This document shows positions 33,995 to 45,227 of a stretch of 64,000 nt of DNA, piece after piece; position 1 is the first letter of the stretch; each line of letters opens with the position of its first letter. Location of the stretch: positions 868,001 through 932,000 of the forward strand of contig JAPEIS010000002.1 in the NCBI GenBank assembly GCA_029531795.1. Reading direction: 5' to 3'. Origin of the DNA: Sclerotinia nivalis. Taxonomy: Eukaryota > Ascomycota > Leotiomycetes > Helotiales > Sclerotiniaceae. Below the pieces are notes generated by a model. That model made no database searches. It was given only the letters and a program-made list of their open reading frames with translations, and was not told the origin of the DNA. A program made the translations under genes and the position numbers.

Positions 33995-35664
33995 ATGAAT
34001 TCCATTCGCAAATGGGCAAGGAGAAATAGAACTCCCCTTGCGATTGGATTCGGGGTGATTGGTGTAGGCTATGTCGCGACTCAATATGTTTTGGGAAAGA
34101 TTTCGGATGCTCGACAACGCATGAGTAGTGATCGTATAGCTCGAGAGAAGTATGTTCTAGTATCCACCGAGATGAGATGATGAACTCATGCTTATACACC
34201 TATTCTTAGTCTCCGCCGTCGATTTGAACAAAATCAAGAAGATTGCACCTACACTGTCTTAGCCCTCCTTCCCACAGCCACCGAAAACATCCTTGCAGAA
34301 TTGAAAACCGAGAGGATCACGGATGAGTTGCAGCAGCAGAAAGCTGCGAAGCAGGCACGAAATGGAGAAGGTCGTCGATCAGATTGGGGTTCCAGTCCTC
34401 CGAGCATTACCGACGACGATGGTAGAAGTATGGCGAGTTTCAGTGATAGTGGAATGCATATAAGTCAACTCGGGATACCTTCAGGATTAGAGTTAGGTGT
34501 AGATGGAGCGCAAGATGGAGGGCAACAAGGAGAACAGCAAGTACAAAGGGTTAAAAGGTCGAAGATGCAGTTGTGGAACGATCTCAAGATTAGTTGTGAG
34601 CTATTTGGGTTCATCTTTCCATCCATTGCTGACATGTGCTAGCTATCACGCGATCATTCACTTTGATATATACGCTCTCTCTTCTCACACTCCTCACACG
34701 AATACAGCTCAATCTCCTAGGGCGTCGCAGTTACCTTTCGAGTGTAGTCTCCTTGGCTACTGGTGGCGTGGAGCAGTCGACGATTAATTTGGAGAACCAC
34801 GATGATGATAATTCAGATCAAGCATATGGAAACGATTTCGAAACGAATAGACGATACCTGACATTCAGCTGGTGGTTACTTCATAGAGGGTGGAGGGACG
34901 TTATGTATAAGGTCGAAGCTGCAGTGAAAGAGGTATTCAGGGACACTTCTATCAGAGAAGAGCTTACCATGGCCAAGTTCTCTGAGTTGACGCTCGAGGT
35001 TCGTAAAAAGGTAGAAGGGGCCACCCCCGAGGACAGACAGGCGACTCGCTGGTTGCAGTACCTTCTGCCACCACGAGACCAAGAAGATTTTGTTATCAAA
35101 GAATCTGGCATGAAAACCATGGAGCATGAGACCCCTTCATCTTCCCCCGTGTCGCCTTTGAGGCGACTACTGGATGAAACTTCGGATCTTATCGACTCTC
35201 CACCGTTCTCTCACGTTCTAACTATGCTTCTCGATGCTGGCTTCTCAACTCTTGTTGAACAAAAGATAGCCCAGCAAAGTTTCAAGATTCCTTCTCAACC
35301 AGACGACACTCGTTTTACGGAAGTCGTTGAGCCAAAACCAGTAAAACTTCCATTAATATTGGCTGTCCTCACTAGACAGGCACATTCTATTGGAAATGGT
35401 GTGCCTAATGAATACCTTCAAGCCATGGAGCAGGTTAGGGAGTTGGAAGCTTTTGCCGCTGTGGTTTACTCTAGTCACGAGAACGAGATCAACCCGGTCG
35501 ATGACTTTGGAAGTGCTATATTAGTGCCGAAGAATGGCTTGGGCGAATCTGAGATAACTGCCGTGGCTTCTAATGGCCAAGATAGTCCCATAGATGTGGG
35601 GACCACAAGCAGATTTGAAAATGCATGGGGGAAAGCGGTAGAGCCCGCGGACAGCGCGACATAA
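33995..35664 (+). CDS. PEX3: Peroxin-3
   Basis: Exons 33995-34149, 34210-34595 and 34643-35664 give 520 residues. The N terminus has a short basic stretch (MNSIRKWARRNRTP) and one membrane helix (LAIGFGVIGVGYVATQYVLG). The cytosolic domain follows, with RRRFEQNQEDCTYTVLALLP, the conserved ITRSFTLIYTLSLLTLLTRI and QLNLLGRRSYLSSV. PEX3 anchors in the peroxisomal membrane and docks PEX19 with its membrane-protein cargo, and also acts in peroxisome inheritance and pexophagy. A Ser/Gln-rich insertion lies at about 110-170. The second donor (GTGAGC, 34596) was picked over a nearby GTTGTG because it restores ISSITRSFT in phase. Confidence 0.94.
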
Positions 35665-36180
35665 TTGTAGATTGTACGTTGATGACGTTTATACAAACTG
35701 GACAGAATATTTGGAATATGGGAATCATTACTGGGCAAGGTTGCGGGAAATTTGTTAAGGCGAGGAAGAAATGAGTCATGTAAAAGATACCAAAATAATG
35801 GCATAATTATATCATCCTTTTAGACTACCTATGAGACATCTACCATCCACACTGTCTAATTTGCTCCCGTTTGACATGTATGCTATGATCGCGGCCCAGA
35901 ATTCCAGACATTCTAGCATGGGAGACCATTGGATTGTCACACTAATTTGGACGGCATCCATACTGAGATTTGGTTTACCTAAAACTGGATGTATTCGTGA
36001 TTTCGTATGGGCTCGTTTGCCAACTCCCGGTTCTATGATTGTCCCCTTTAACCTCGACTCCAATGACCCCCTAACGCCTCCGCCTGCTACGATGTCTTGT
36101 TGCATTACCGTTCATATTAAATCATATACGACATTGAATCTACTGTGTGTAAATCATCAGGCTCTAACGGGTATTGGGCT
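35665..36180. other. Convergent 3' spacer
   Basis: Between the PEX3 and BET5 stop codons. A 97-codon open frame on the minus strand (35812-36105) has no recognisable content and is treated as chance. Confidence 0.5.
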
Positions 36181-36817
36181 TCAAAGAACGCCTTTGACGA
36201 ATTGGTCGAGCGCCAGCTCGAAAAGCTCGTTCGCAACACCTTCGCCTCCAGGATGTTCGACAGGAGATAAAGGATTCTTGACAACTGCAGAGTATCAGTA
36301 CATATGCAAGGATAACATTGAGGAGCAGCCATACCAAATTCCACATACAGATTGACATAAATCTGATGTAGCACCTGCCTCATAGTTGGAGTTTGTGTGT
36401 CCGTAAGCATCACGAACTTAATATTCGTTGGTGTCTCGTAATAATGTAACTTGTACTGTCCGGTTCGAAAGGCTATGAAGCTATCATCGGGTCCTCCCAA
36501 CTTCCTCACCATGTTCCGCAGCGAGAATATAGTTCCAAATATCAATTTCGCATCATCTTGCGCACTCAACTTCCCTGGGCGACTCTTCGGGGCAGTAAGT
36601 TCTGGCGCATTGATGGGAGGTACAGCGCTGGAGTTGCTGGAGCCGGAGATGGGTCGCGCGGTTGCGGTGGTGGTCGAGATGGGTCGCTCATTATTGCGGT
36701 GCCAGAGTTTGGAATAGATGCATTCGGCTGGGGCATATGGTTAATGTTGAGTGGAAATTTGAAGATGTGTAGTGACTTACTGTGCCTATCGAATATGTAA
36801 AAGGAATAGACAACCAT
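36181..36817 (-). CDS. BET5: TRAPP subunit Bet5 (TRAPPC1)
   Basis: Exons 36817-36781, 36727-36335 and 36284-36181 encode 177 residues. The start MVVYSFYIFDRHTECIYSKL and the core KLIFGTIFSLRNMVRKLGG, YKLHYYETPTNIKFVMLTDT, RQVLHQIYVNLYVEFVVKNP and HPGGEGVANELFELALDQFV match the longin-fold Bet5 subunit of the TRAPP tethering complexes, the GEFs for Ypt1/Rab1 at the Golgi. A Ser/Thr/Pro-rich loop of about 45 residues after the first beta-strands is an insertion common in filamentous fungi. The gene is divergent from the CaMKK-type kinase. Confidence 0.94.
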
Positions 36818-37221
36818 ATTGAGAATGAATGTAATGTATGTACTTAGTCTGAAGTACTATTTGTTTTGTTTTGTTGATAATCCCCTTGGAAACACTTTCA
36901 GCCTTAAGTTATTAATGACAAGGCTTTGTACTCTATGCCCTATGTGCAGTTAGTACCAGTTTCACAATTTCAATGATAGTGCATGCTAAATGCACGCTAA
37001 TTTTAAGCTTTCATCAAGCTAAGCAAGCCTTATCCCGAGAATCCCAGGGATCGGCCAGCCCCTTGATCAAAGCTCCTCATTCGTCGGAATTATTTTTGAT
37101 AGCCCCACCATTCTATCTTACCCTTTCTTCCCCAAATATTTGTCGCTTTGTCTTTCATTCTCTCAACCTTCACGATAGCTGGCCTTGAGATATGAGGGGA
37201 AACATTTAACTCTTTACAAAA
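36818..37221. promoter_or_regulatory. Divergent BET5/kinase promoter region
   Basis: 404 bases between two divergent start codons. AT-rich; no specific binding site is claimed. Confidence 0.45.
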
Positions 37222-39830
37222 ATGTCTTCATTCGCTGGCGATTGTGAACAACCAGGTCATCCGGGTGACATTACCCAGAAAGAGGCTGATGCGGGCATTC
37301 TTCCTTCTCATGGTGTGTGAGACTTTTCAACTGTCGACCATAACCACAAAAAATCCCCATAATGTGAGCTAAATTAACAACTACATAGGCATTTCGCTTG
37401 ATATACCAGGTGAACTAGTTGATGGCCGCCCACCTATGGTACAATATCTGTAAATGGCCCCCCAAAAAACCCCTCCTTATCTTTATCCCTCGCTAATTGA
37501 TCTTCGAGGTCCGCCCCCGCATATCAAAGCCCTCTCCGACATCACCGTCGCAATGCTTCCGTGCACCGGGAAGTAAAGGTTCGCTACAAATCCAGCAAGC
37601 CACCTATCCGCAGTAGATATATACTGATTGCAAAAAGGAAACGCTTGATGCAAGATCCGAGTACATGAACAATGAACAAGATGGGAGAGCTGAACATCAC
37701 ATTAACCAATATATCATAAAGGATGAGATTGGTAGGGGATCTTTTGGAGCTGTTCATTTAGCCGTGGATCAGTACGGAAGGGAATTTGTAAGGGCTTCTG
37801 TCCTAAGCCATTGACTATTGGTTTAATATTGGGTACATAGGCAGTCAAAGAGTTCTCAAAATCAAGGTTACGGAAAAGAGCTCAATCGAATATCCTTCGA
37901 AGACCGCATTATGTGAGACGACCAGGACATCTCGCCGCGGGAAGCGGACTCAACTCTCCTCTACATCGTCATTCGGCCTCTGATATTCACATCGATGAAC
38001 AACAGGGGAATCCTTTGTATTTGATAAAAGAGGAGATCGCCATCATGAAGAAATTGAATCATCCAAACCTTGTCAGTCTGATAGAGGTGTTGGATGATCC
38101 GGAGGAAGATTCACTTTACATGGTTCTGGAGATGTGTAAGAAAGGAGTCGTTATGAAGGTCGGGCTTGGAGAAAAAGCGGATCCATATGACGTTGAAAGT
38201 TGCAGATGCTGGTTTAGAGATCTAATACTTGGTATTGAATATCGTGGGTACTTTTAGGATTTCTGTATTGACTTAGGCTGACATCACGAAGTTCATGCTC
38301 AAGGCGTCGTGCACCGGGACATCAAGCCGGATAATTTACTTTTGACCGAGGACGATGTGCTGAAAGTTGTGGATTTTGGGGTTTCGGAGATGTTTGAGAA
38401 AGCCTCAGACATGATGACAGCCAAATCTACAGGATCTCCGGCTTTCCTGCCTCCAGAGTTGTGTATCACGAAGCATGGCGATGTCTCCGGAAGAGCGGCT
38501 GACATCTGGTCCATGGGAGTCTCATTATATTGTCTGCGCTTTGGTCATATACCTTTCGAGCAAACCGGAGTTCTTGAATTGTACGAAGCCATCAAGAACG
38601 ATGAACTTGACTACGAGCCAAATATTGACCCTCAGTTTGTCGATTTAATGAGAAAACTTCTCGAGAAAGATCCTAAAAAACGAATCACCATGGACGACAT
38701 CCGTGTATGCTTCCCCTATCTTTTTATGCCCGAAATTGACTGACACCTAGTAGGAGCACCCTTGGGTAACCAATAATGGAAGTGATCCTTTGCTATCAAA
38801 AGAGGACAATATAGCAACCTTAGTTGAGCCGCCAAGTGAAATTGAGGTCAATCATGCAATAACCACTAAAATGAAAGGTCTTCTCGCAGTTATGAAAGCC
38901 GTGAAGAAATTCAAGGCAAAATTAGAGCAGAGAAGACCCAATGCCATCTCCGAGACTTTAGGCAAAGGTATTCGTGTTCTGCATCCATCAATGGGGATGG
39001 GTGAGCAAGAGGAATCGGCGCTTCATAGGTCTAAAAGCTCAGATCTTGAGGATAGACGCATAATTGAGGGGGCGCTTGCTGCTGAAGGTGTCCACCATGA
39101 TGGCACATATCCGTCAGCTGATGGTACCGGAACTATAGCAAGTCGAATAGACTCTTCTAGTACGATTGTAACGGATGAGGAGCCTATAGGCAAAATATAC
39201 TCACATCAGAAGATTGCAAAAACTGATTCATCTGATTCGATAACAAAACGTCCAGAGCTTCGGGAGCAGCACTCTGGTGACAAGGGACATGCTCATGATC
39301 CTTTGGATGAACAGCCTCTATATTTAGGAATTGGAGCGGGGGTTGGTGGTGACGATTCTCCGGACGCACCAGCTCAAGAATTGATTGCTGAGTCTCCGAC
39401 AGCAGCCGAGTTCAGCATTTATGACACCGCTTACCAACAAGAGGTCGATCGGATTCGTGCTGCCAAAGGGCAGGCCACCACAGTCTATTTGACTCGACGA
39501 GTAGATCATAAAAAGGAATATAAAGCCGATCGCTACATGATCAATCTTCCGAATCATACAGAAATGAAAGGCCGGATCCAAGAAGGATGGAAAGGTCTCG
39601 TGGATCGCGCCCAGGAAAGCAAGAATGAACTTTCCCTCCATGAGAAACTCACTGAGGGTCATCAAGCATTCTCGGACCTTGTTTCTAAGGCGGTAGAGAA
39701 TACAAGAAACATGGGAAGAGATATCAGTGAGAGGGGTGGGACTACATTTGAAAATGTAGTGCATGGGGCCATGGAAAAACGAAAGGAAAAGGTTGAAGAA
39801 GAGCAGAAAGACGAAGGGGAGAAACCATAA
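37222..39830 (+). CDS. CaMKK-type Ser/Thr kinase (Ssp1/Sak1-like)
   Basis: Seven exons (37222-37312, 37389-37449, 37509-37578, 37638-37787, 37841-38243, 38292-38704, 38754-39830) encode 754 residues. The junctions rebuild PLRHHRRNASVHREVKETLD. The kinase begins INQYIIKDEIGRGSFGAVHL, with catalytic Lys in EFAVKEFSKSRLRKRAQSNI, the family-specific RP-rich insertion after it, KEEIAIMKKLNHPNLVSLIE, HRDIKPDNLLL at about 266, DFGVSEMF and GSPAFLPPEL. This matches Ca2+/calmodulin kinase kinases and the Snf1/AMPK-activating kinases Sak1/Tos3/Elm1 and fission-yeast Ssp1. Likely targets are Snf1 or CaM kinases (inferred). The long tail is charged. Exons 2 and 3 are only 61 and 70 bases. Confidence 0.9.
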
Positions 39831-41023
39831 TAGAAATGGTTAAGTGACAATATTGATGCAGCAGGCGTTTCACTTCCGCGATGACTTGGCAGATGCATTG
39901 ATTGATATGATTCTTCAATATCATAATTATGCAACGTAAGATAATTGTTTTTATTGTAGCTACCTAGGCATGGGCTTGCGTATTGGGCTTCTCGAGCTGT
40001 TAGTTTATATAAGCCTTCAGGTGCGCTTGTGCATATATTGCTCCTCACATTCCATTTTCCCAGTGAGAATTTACACGTCTTCTCGGTTAATGCCTACATA
40101 TCCCCCGCTATGCTCTGCCTATCCAGCTTTGCGGGTATCGGGTAAAGAGGGGAAATGTGCTATTGTCGGTAATGGGCATTTGGTCAAAGTGAATCTGTAT
40201 ATAATCTTGCCTAATCTGCGCCTTCAGGGCTAGGTGATTATTGCTTTGTCCTTGTGGGAGGATTAACTTCACTGTCCATTTTTGAATATTCTGACAACTT
40301 GGCTGGGTAATCTGAATGTGATTCCTCTCTTCTCATTATCTAGGTACTATCTGACCATTTCTCCTTCATATGCAAATGCAAATGCAAAATATGCCTGCAG
40401 ATTAATCCCTCAAAAGTGGATCTCTCATAATGCGAGCCACAGGCCTAGACACTCTCCCTATTGCCTTAACACAAATATCCGCAGCTGAATATTTGGAGCT
40501 TTTGGACTCATCCCGAGATGTTTCGGCTATCTCTCGTCTAGAAATGCTGTGCTCTAGGGCTTCTTGGAAGTACTCATTCTTGTCCTTCATGAAGCAATTA
40601 GTGATGATGGAGGGCTTCAAGATCGTCGTGGTTCTCTTTCATACTGCCCGCCTCAGAGACTTAGCATTCGATACTCCCAACCATGCACCTATTTCATTCT
40701 GAATATTTCCCTCCTTCCTGTCCTAGCCACAAATATCCTGAACGCCAAATGTCAAATGCCAAATACTGGTATCATCAAAGTAAACAGAGCATATAATACT
40801 CATCGAACTGCTGCGCCCCTCCTCTGCTCAGCCATCCCGCGTGAATGTTTCTCAAATCTCTCCATGATGATCCTTGAATATCGTTGGTTCTCTGGTCATC
40901 ATCACTCAAATAATACAAATCACTACCTTGAGTGAAGGCAGGATGGGCCTCGCTTTCTGCGTTTCTCCCAGAAACGCAAATGCAGTGAGCATCCGCGAAC
41001 GAGGTGCAAGAAGGCCCTTCCGC
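39831..41023. other. Convergent 3' spacer, no gene seen
   Basis: About 1.2 kb between the kinase stop and the BUD31 stop. Open frames on the plus strand near 40.0-41.0 kb lack conserved motifs and sit partly opposite BUD31 exon 2. Confidence 0.5.
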
Positions 41024-41542
41024 CTAATCGCTCGAAGCACAGCCTCTGCATCCGCAACTGACGCACTGAATCTCCTGGTCCTCCTTCAAATCCGCCTTTG
41101 GAACCCGACATATGCAGGTAGAGTTAAAGTTTGTCTCTTTCGTTTGAACGCATTTAAGACAGCATAACTATATCAAAATCCCGTTAGTAAATCACTCAAG
41201 CATTCATCTACCACCCCATTCCTAGAAAAAAAATAAACATACCTTCTCATATCCTTCTTTCTTCCACTTCGCCACGAGCGTCGCATCGCACTGGCCGTTC
41301 TTGACACACCAATCATACAATGCCTTGCTAATCTTCTCTTCGCAATACATATCCCATACGTATCTACTCCGCTGATGATTTATTTGCGTGATTTCCCAGG
41401 TGGCTTGGTGACGAGGACCAGTGGCTGGTGGCGCCGCAATTGCATCTTTCATCTTGTTGCTGTAGACTAGAAGGGAATCTTCGATGTCGCTGTAGCCTTG
41501 GGGAGGGGCTTTGCGCTTGGAGGAGTGGCGGATTGCGGGCAT
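41024..41542 (-). CDS. BUD31: Splicing factor Bud31 (G10)
   Basis: Exons 41542-41243 and 41167-41024 encode 147 residues. MPAIRHSSKRKAPPQGYSDI, THQRSRYVWDMY-like INHQRSRYVWDMYCEEKISK, LYDWCVKNGQCDATLVAKWK and, after the splice, LCCLKCVQTKETNFNSTCIC with the closing CVSCGCRGCASSD follow Bud31/G10. The clustered Cys residues bind zinc ions. Bud31 is a small core component of the NTC-related part of the spliceosome, the same machinery as Cwc2 at 7.3 kb. The gene is divergent from NDUFA6 with 306 bases between the starts. Confidence 0.96.
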
Positions 41543-41848
41543 AGTTGCAATTTTTATGTGGTAGTCGCTGTAGTTGTTAGGATGATGATAATCTTGATGT
41601 ATTGTTGTTGAACTATCTTTATGTGGAAAATGGGATTGTAGTTGTAACGGGTATCAAAGTATATCAATTGTAGGCGGGGTGAAGCAAGCAAGCAAGCTCT
41701 CGAAATTAATTCGTCAGCCTCGAGCTCCCGGCTTAAAATTTAAGGTTTGCCGCATTCACGTGATGAGTTTGGATCAGTCGCTTCTATTAATGAACCTCAT
41801 TTTCTGGGGTTTGGTAAGAAGGGAAGAGACCACAACGAATCAGCGACA
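41543..41848. promoter_or_regulatory. Bidirectional BUD31/NDUFA6 promoter region
   Basis: 306 bases between divergent starts. Contains AAGCAAGCAAGC and an ATTCACGTGATG word with a CACGTG E-box-like palindrome near 41758. Factor identity is not inferred. Confidence 0.5.
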
Positions 41849-42641
41849 ATGGTTATTAATCCTACTTATCTTGCGCAGCGGACGCGCCAGTGTAAGTACC
41901 CCTTTCATACTCTTTGAGTTATGGTGCTATGAATCTGAAGAGAAGAGAAGCTAATTGGTGTGGTAGCCGTTAATTGGACTGATGCGAAATCAAGGGTATT
42001 GAAGAGTTATAGAGAATGGATCCGTGCTGTATGTCTGCTCTATATCTGTAGGAAGGATCAGAAGAAGTGGCGGATGTGTAGGGAGTAGGGAAACTGATGG
42101 GTATTGATGTAGGCTCCGGAAATCCAAACGATGTACTCGCTCGGCATGCCGGTTTCACAGTTGAGGACGAAGATGCGGTCGGAGTTTGAAAGGCATAGAT
42201 ATGTGAATCAAATTCAGACGGTGGATAAGCTGTTGTATGAGAGCCATGCAGAATTTCAGGTACGTTGCACATACCAGAGTGGTTATGTCTGGGGAATGCC
42301 GTGGGACTAGATGGAAGAGGGGTCTTCGGAGCATAGTGCATGATATAGTGAGAGGTATCGGCATATGGGAAAGAATCGTTGGCATCAGCACAATCTGGGG
42401 ATGCAGTTGTCGGTTCTTGGATGCATTGGGCTGTACATGTAGTCTGTTTTCTGACTTTGTGCCCTTACAGGAGACATTGAACTACTGGAAACAACTTCCT
42501 CACATCTTGAAGTATTTCCGACAAGAAGAAGACCCAACTGCGAGACTACCACAAAATTTCATGACTGGTTTCCTGGAGGTATGTCTGCAATTTACTCCCA
42601 TCTTCAGTCCATTCTAACCCCAATCACAGGGACGCAATTAG
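41849..42641 (+). CDS. Complex I LYR subunit NDUFA6 (B14)
   Basis: Five small exons (41849-41891, 41967-42028, 42113-42259, 42471-42578, 42630-42641) encode 123 residues. MVINPTYLAQRTRQSVNWTD, RVLKSYREWIRAAPEIQTMY (LYR-type motif), MRSEFERHRYVNQIQTVDKL and PQNFMTGFLEGRN match the 14-kDa NADH-ubiquinone oxidoreductase subunit of the LYR family. That subunit binds the mitochondrial acyl carrier protein at the complex I arm. The last exon is only 12 bases and codes Gly-Arg-Asn-stop. It is placed because the family ends FLEGRN and because CACAG/GGACGC fits as acceptor. Convergent with the AC19 gene. Confidence 0.93.
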
Positions 42642-42773
42642 AAGTTGTTATCTTATTTTTGCCGTTTTGTACATATCCCAATGAACCTCAATTGAACTCT
42701 ATGAGAGCCTTCCCTTTTATACGCCTTGCCATGCCTTGTTATCTAAGATATCGTACCCAATATATTACCTGCT

Positions 42774-43421
42774 TTATGTCTCCATCTTAGAGACATGCGC
42801 CTCCCGTGCCTCTGTGAACTTGTCGGCAACCACATCACAAAGGTCTATCAAATCATCTAACCCCTTTCTCAAAGCATCTTCAGCCGAATAATCTATCATA
42901 CGATTAGTCAATTGGCTCCATGAGATATGGAACGGATAATCCCAACCGTATGTTTGAATTCGAACGTTCATTAACTCTTCCGAGGGATGTGGTATCGAAT
43001 AACCGCAGAACTCGACATCAGGACTGCAATCAATATTATTAGCATAAACAAATCTATAAGTTTAGCAGGCGGCTGGGAATTTGACATACTTCTTCATGAT
43101 AATATATCTCAATGCATTCCCCAATGTATGATCTTCCTTCTTAAACTCAAAAGAAGCAGCTTTATCCGTCGACCCAGGGAGCTAAATTCCACCAAATTAG
43201 CACACTCTCCTACCGAAACGACCGCAATGTCCCTTCAGGATTTTCTGCGCTCTTACAATACGAAGTCTCTGTTCTTGGAACATCATCGCGGCGGGGTTGT
43301 GCGGATCTTCGCGCATGAGAATCTCTCCTTCAGACTCTGCGGGTACCTCGTCCATCGATACATCTTCTGCGGGTGCAGATGCAGGTGTTTCTGCTTCCGC
43401 TTCCTTCTTGCGTGGTGCCAT
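42774..43421 (-). CDS. RPC19: RNA polymerase I/III subunit AC19 (Rpc19)
   Basis: Exons 43421-43257, 43181-43090 and 43023-42774 encode 168 residues. After an acidic N terminus the fold starts RLRILPGSTDKAASFEFKKE and continues [40 protein letters not shown]. This is the alpha-CTD-less RpoA/RPB11-type module of AC19, which pairs with AC40 in both Pol I and Pol III. A longer reading of exon 1 (to a TAA) is blocked by the GTAAGA donor at 43256, and only the spliced form restores the family sequence. The C terminus is helical (DALRKGLDDLIDLCDVVADK). Confidence 0.94.
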
Positions 43422-43980
43422 TGTTGAGTTGTTTGGGAGAGGATTATCGTGAGATGGATGGGCGCAAAGGGAATGTCTGATTGGGGAAGAACTGCAAGAT
43501 TGATAATTTTGATGAATTTTATCTGTGTCACGTGCTGATAAGGAATTTTGGATTTCTCGTTCGAGCCTGAGGCTATCTACTTTTCTGTTTTACTCAGTAG
43601 ATGTAGTCATCCTAAGAATCTGACGAATGATTTTTCCTATTTGGAAAACTTCTATCTACCTATTTCCCGCTGAAATTTGGCAGTTTTTCAAGAGGTGTAT
43701 GATTAATCAACAGATTTATTGTATATCCTTCTCCTTTTCAGGAATTTCGAATAAGGCCAAAGAATGTTTGGAAGTCCAACTGAGTTGAATCGAAGTGATG
43801 ATTCTTTCTATGTTACCGCCTTCCTAATTAAGCTGGTAACAAATTCGCGCCAGCAGAATGATTCAATGATTAATAATTCCATTACTGGCAAAACAAAACA
43901 TCCCTCCGTACCTTCCTAATTTTCTACCCCACCCCATCGTTCCTTCCTTCTCTCACTCAAACATCATCACATCCAAATAA

Positions 43981-44017
43981 TCCGGCATGGTGTAGTGGCT
44001 AGCATTTCCGCCTCTCA
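43981..44017 (+). pseudogene. tRNA-Glu(CTC)-like 5' half
   Basis: The stretch from TCCGGCATGG through GTGTAGTGGCTAGCATTTCC to the anticodon-loop word CCTCTCA reads as acceptor strand, D-arm (A box) and anticodon arm of a tRNA-Glu. After it, no matching T-arm GGTTCGANTCC or 3' acceptor strand TGCCGGA was found within 150 bases. A weak GATCGATAACC lies near 44063. It is therefore a tRNA fragment, a diverged gene, or the head of a tRNA-derived retroelement. Confidence 0.5.
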
Positions 44018-44110
44018 TTATTTCTTTCATACATTGTGTGGAAAGGAACTACAAAGCTCAAAGATCGATAACCCCGAAAAGAGTATAATATATATTAGTT
44101 ACAAGTATGT

Positions 44111-44146
44111 GATCGACCTCGAGCGCTAGCCGCTCGGAGCCCGATC
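44111..44146. repeat. GC-rich hairpin in AT-rich spacer
   Basis: GATCGACCTCGAGCG and its near reverse complement CGCTCGGAGCCCGATC flank a 4-5-base loop, giving a stem of roughly 15 pairs with a few mismatches. A second GATCGAC follows at 44152. No function is known to me. Confidence 0.55.
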
Positions 44147-44299
44147 AAAATGATCGACTTGTATAAATTATTCCTTTGAATTGTAACATTATTTACTTTT
44201 TCAATCTCTGTGGATACGAAGCCCTCCTGCCCCGATCTTGGTATGGAATTTATTTTACATTTTTCCTTTGAATTTTTTACTTTTTTAGAGTTTCTAAGA

Positions 44300-44830
44300 G
44301 GGGAGGGAGAGGGAGAGGGAGAGGGAGATTTTTTGAGTGGGTTTGGAGAATCTAGAAAAGAATTAGTTAGATAAATAAGATAAATATTTAGTGTATCTAT
44401 CTATTATATTAATTATATAACATCATTAAACGATCCTCTCTCTTTCCCTCTCTCCCCCTCCTCTCCCTCTCTCTCTCTCCCTCTAATTTCAAAAATAGCC
44501 TTACATCTAACAACTATTCCCTCCCCATCACATCCCATCCTACCTATTATATCACCAACTAACCAACCAACCAACCAACCAACCCTAAATAAGATAAGAT
44601 AATCTACAGCCCTCCCTTACTTAATACTTCACTCCAGTAATATTTAAAGGAGGGAATGAGATTTGTAGGTAATAAATAAGGTTGTATAGTTATTTGATTT
44701 TAATTGGTGATTGCATGACTTCATACAACCCCTCCCCAATTCCAAAAAAAAGGTATCCACGTTTTATTTGCAAAATACTCGCTCTCACTCTCACTCTCGC
44801 TCTCACTCTCACTCTCGCTCTCTTTCTCTT
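44300..44830. repeat. Simple-sequence repeats
   Basis: GGGAGA repeats, CT-rich runs, an AACC tetranucleotide run and an 18-base CTCACTCTCACTCTCGCT-type repeat follow each other. They create open frames that are purely compositional. Confidence 0.8.
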
Positions 44831-45227
44831 TCTCTTTCTATCCCATTCATATTCATCTACCTATTACATCATTCATATCCATCAAATCCATAACCATAGC
44901 CATAACCATAATCATTAAAAGTATCCTTATCTTATATACTACAATATTCCACTTTCTTACACATATCTCTCCTACCAATATTTGTCTGATAATTTCGACC
45001 CCCATTCCCCCTCTCAACCGATACCATTACACTTTTTCTTCCAACCCAACCCAATCCTATTTCCATCCACATAACCTGTCAAAACCCGAAATCCTAATCG
45101 CTAAGTTCGAAAATGCAAATGATATGATATGATACGGCCATATAAAATGCTGAATGCTGACAATAATGATCCCTAATAGTGCTTCATTTCCATTTCTTCA
45201 TTTAAAACCCCTCTCATTCAAAATCCC

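Larger units (their letters stand above)
43422..45227. other. Low-complexity-rich spacer
   Basis: About 1.8 kb with no protein gene. It contains a tRNA-Glu-like half (43981-44017), a strong hairpin (44111-44146), a GGGAGA run near 44308, CT-rich tracts near 44430-44480, an AACC run near 44558-44586 and CTCACT/CTCGCT repeats near 44778-44830. Confidence 0.65.

Noticed and set aside
35812..36355. Plus- and minus-strand frames near BET5, up to 174 codons
   Set aside because: They overlap the BET5 exons on the opposite strand or the convergent spacer and have no homologous pattern.
37389..37637. Premature stops in the 5' part of the CaMKK-type gene
   Set aside because: The TAA after QYL and the TAG after YPQ both fall inside introns once the GTAAAT and GTTCGC donors are used; the joined protein matches the family N terminus.
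43197..43256. Longer AC19 exon 1 ending in a stop
   Set aside because: A strong GTAAGA donor at 43256 removes it and the spliced product restores RLRILPGSTDKAASF.
44682..44918. Open frame rich in Leu/Thr or Ser/His
   Set aside because: Generated by CTCACT/CTCGCT simple repeats; the two frames differ only by register of the repeat.
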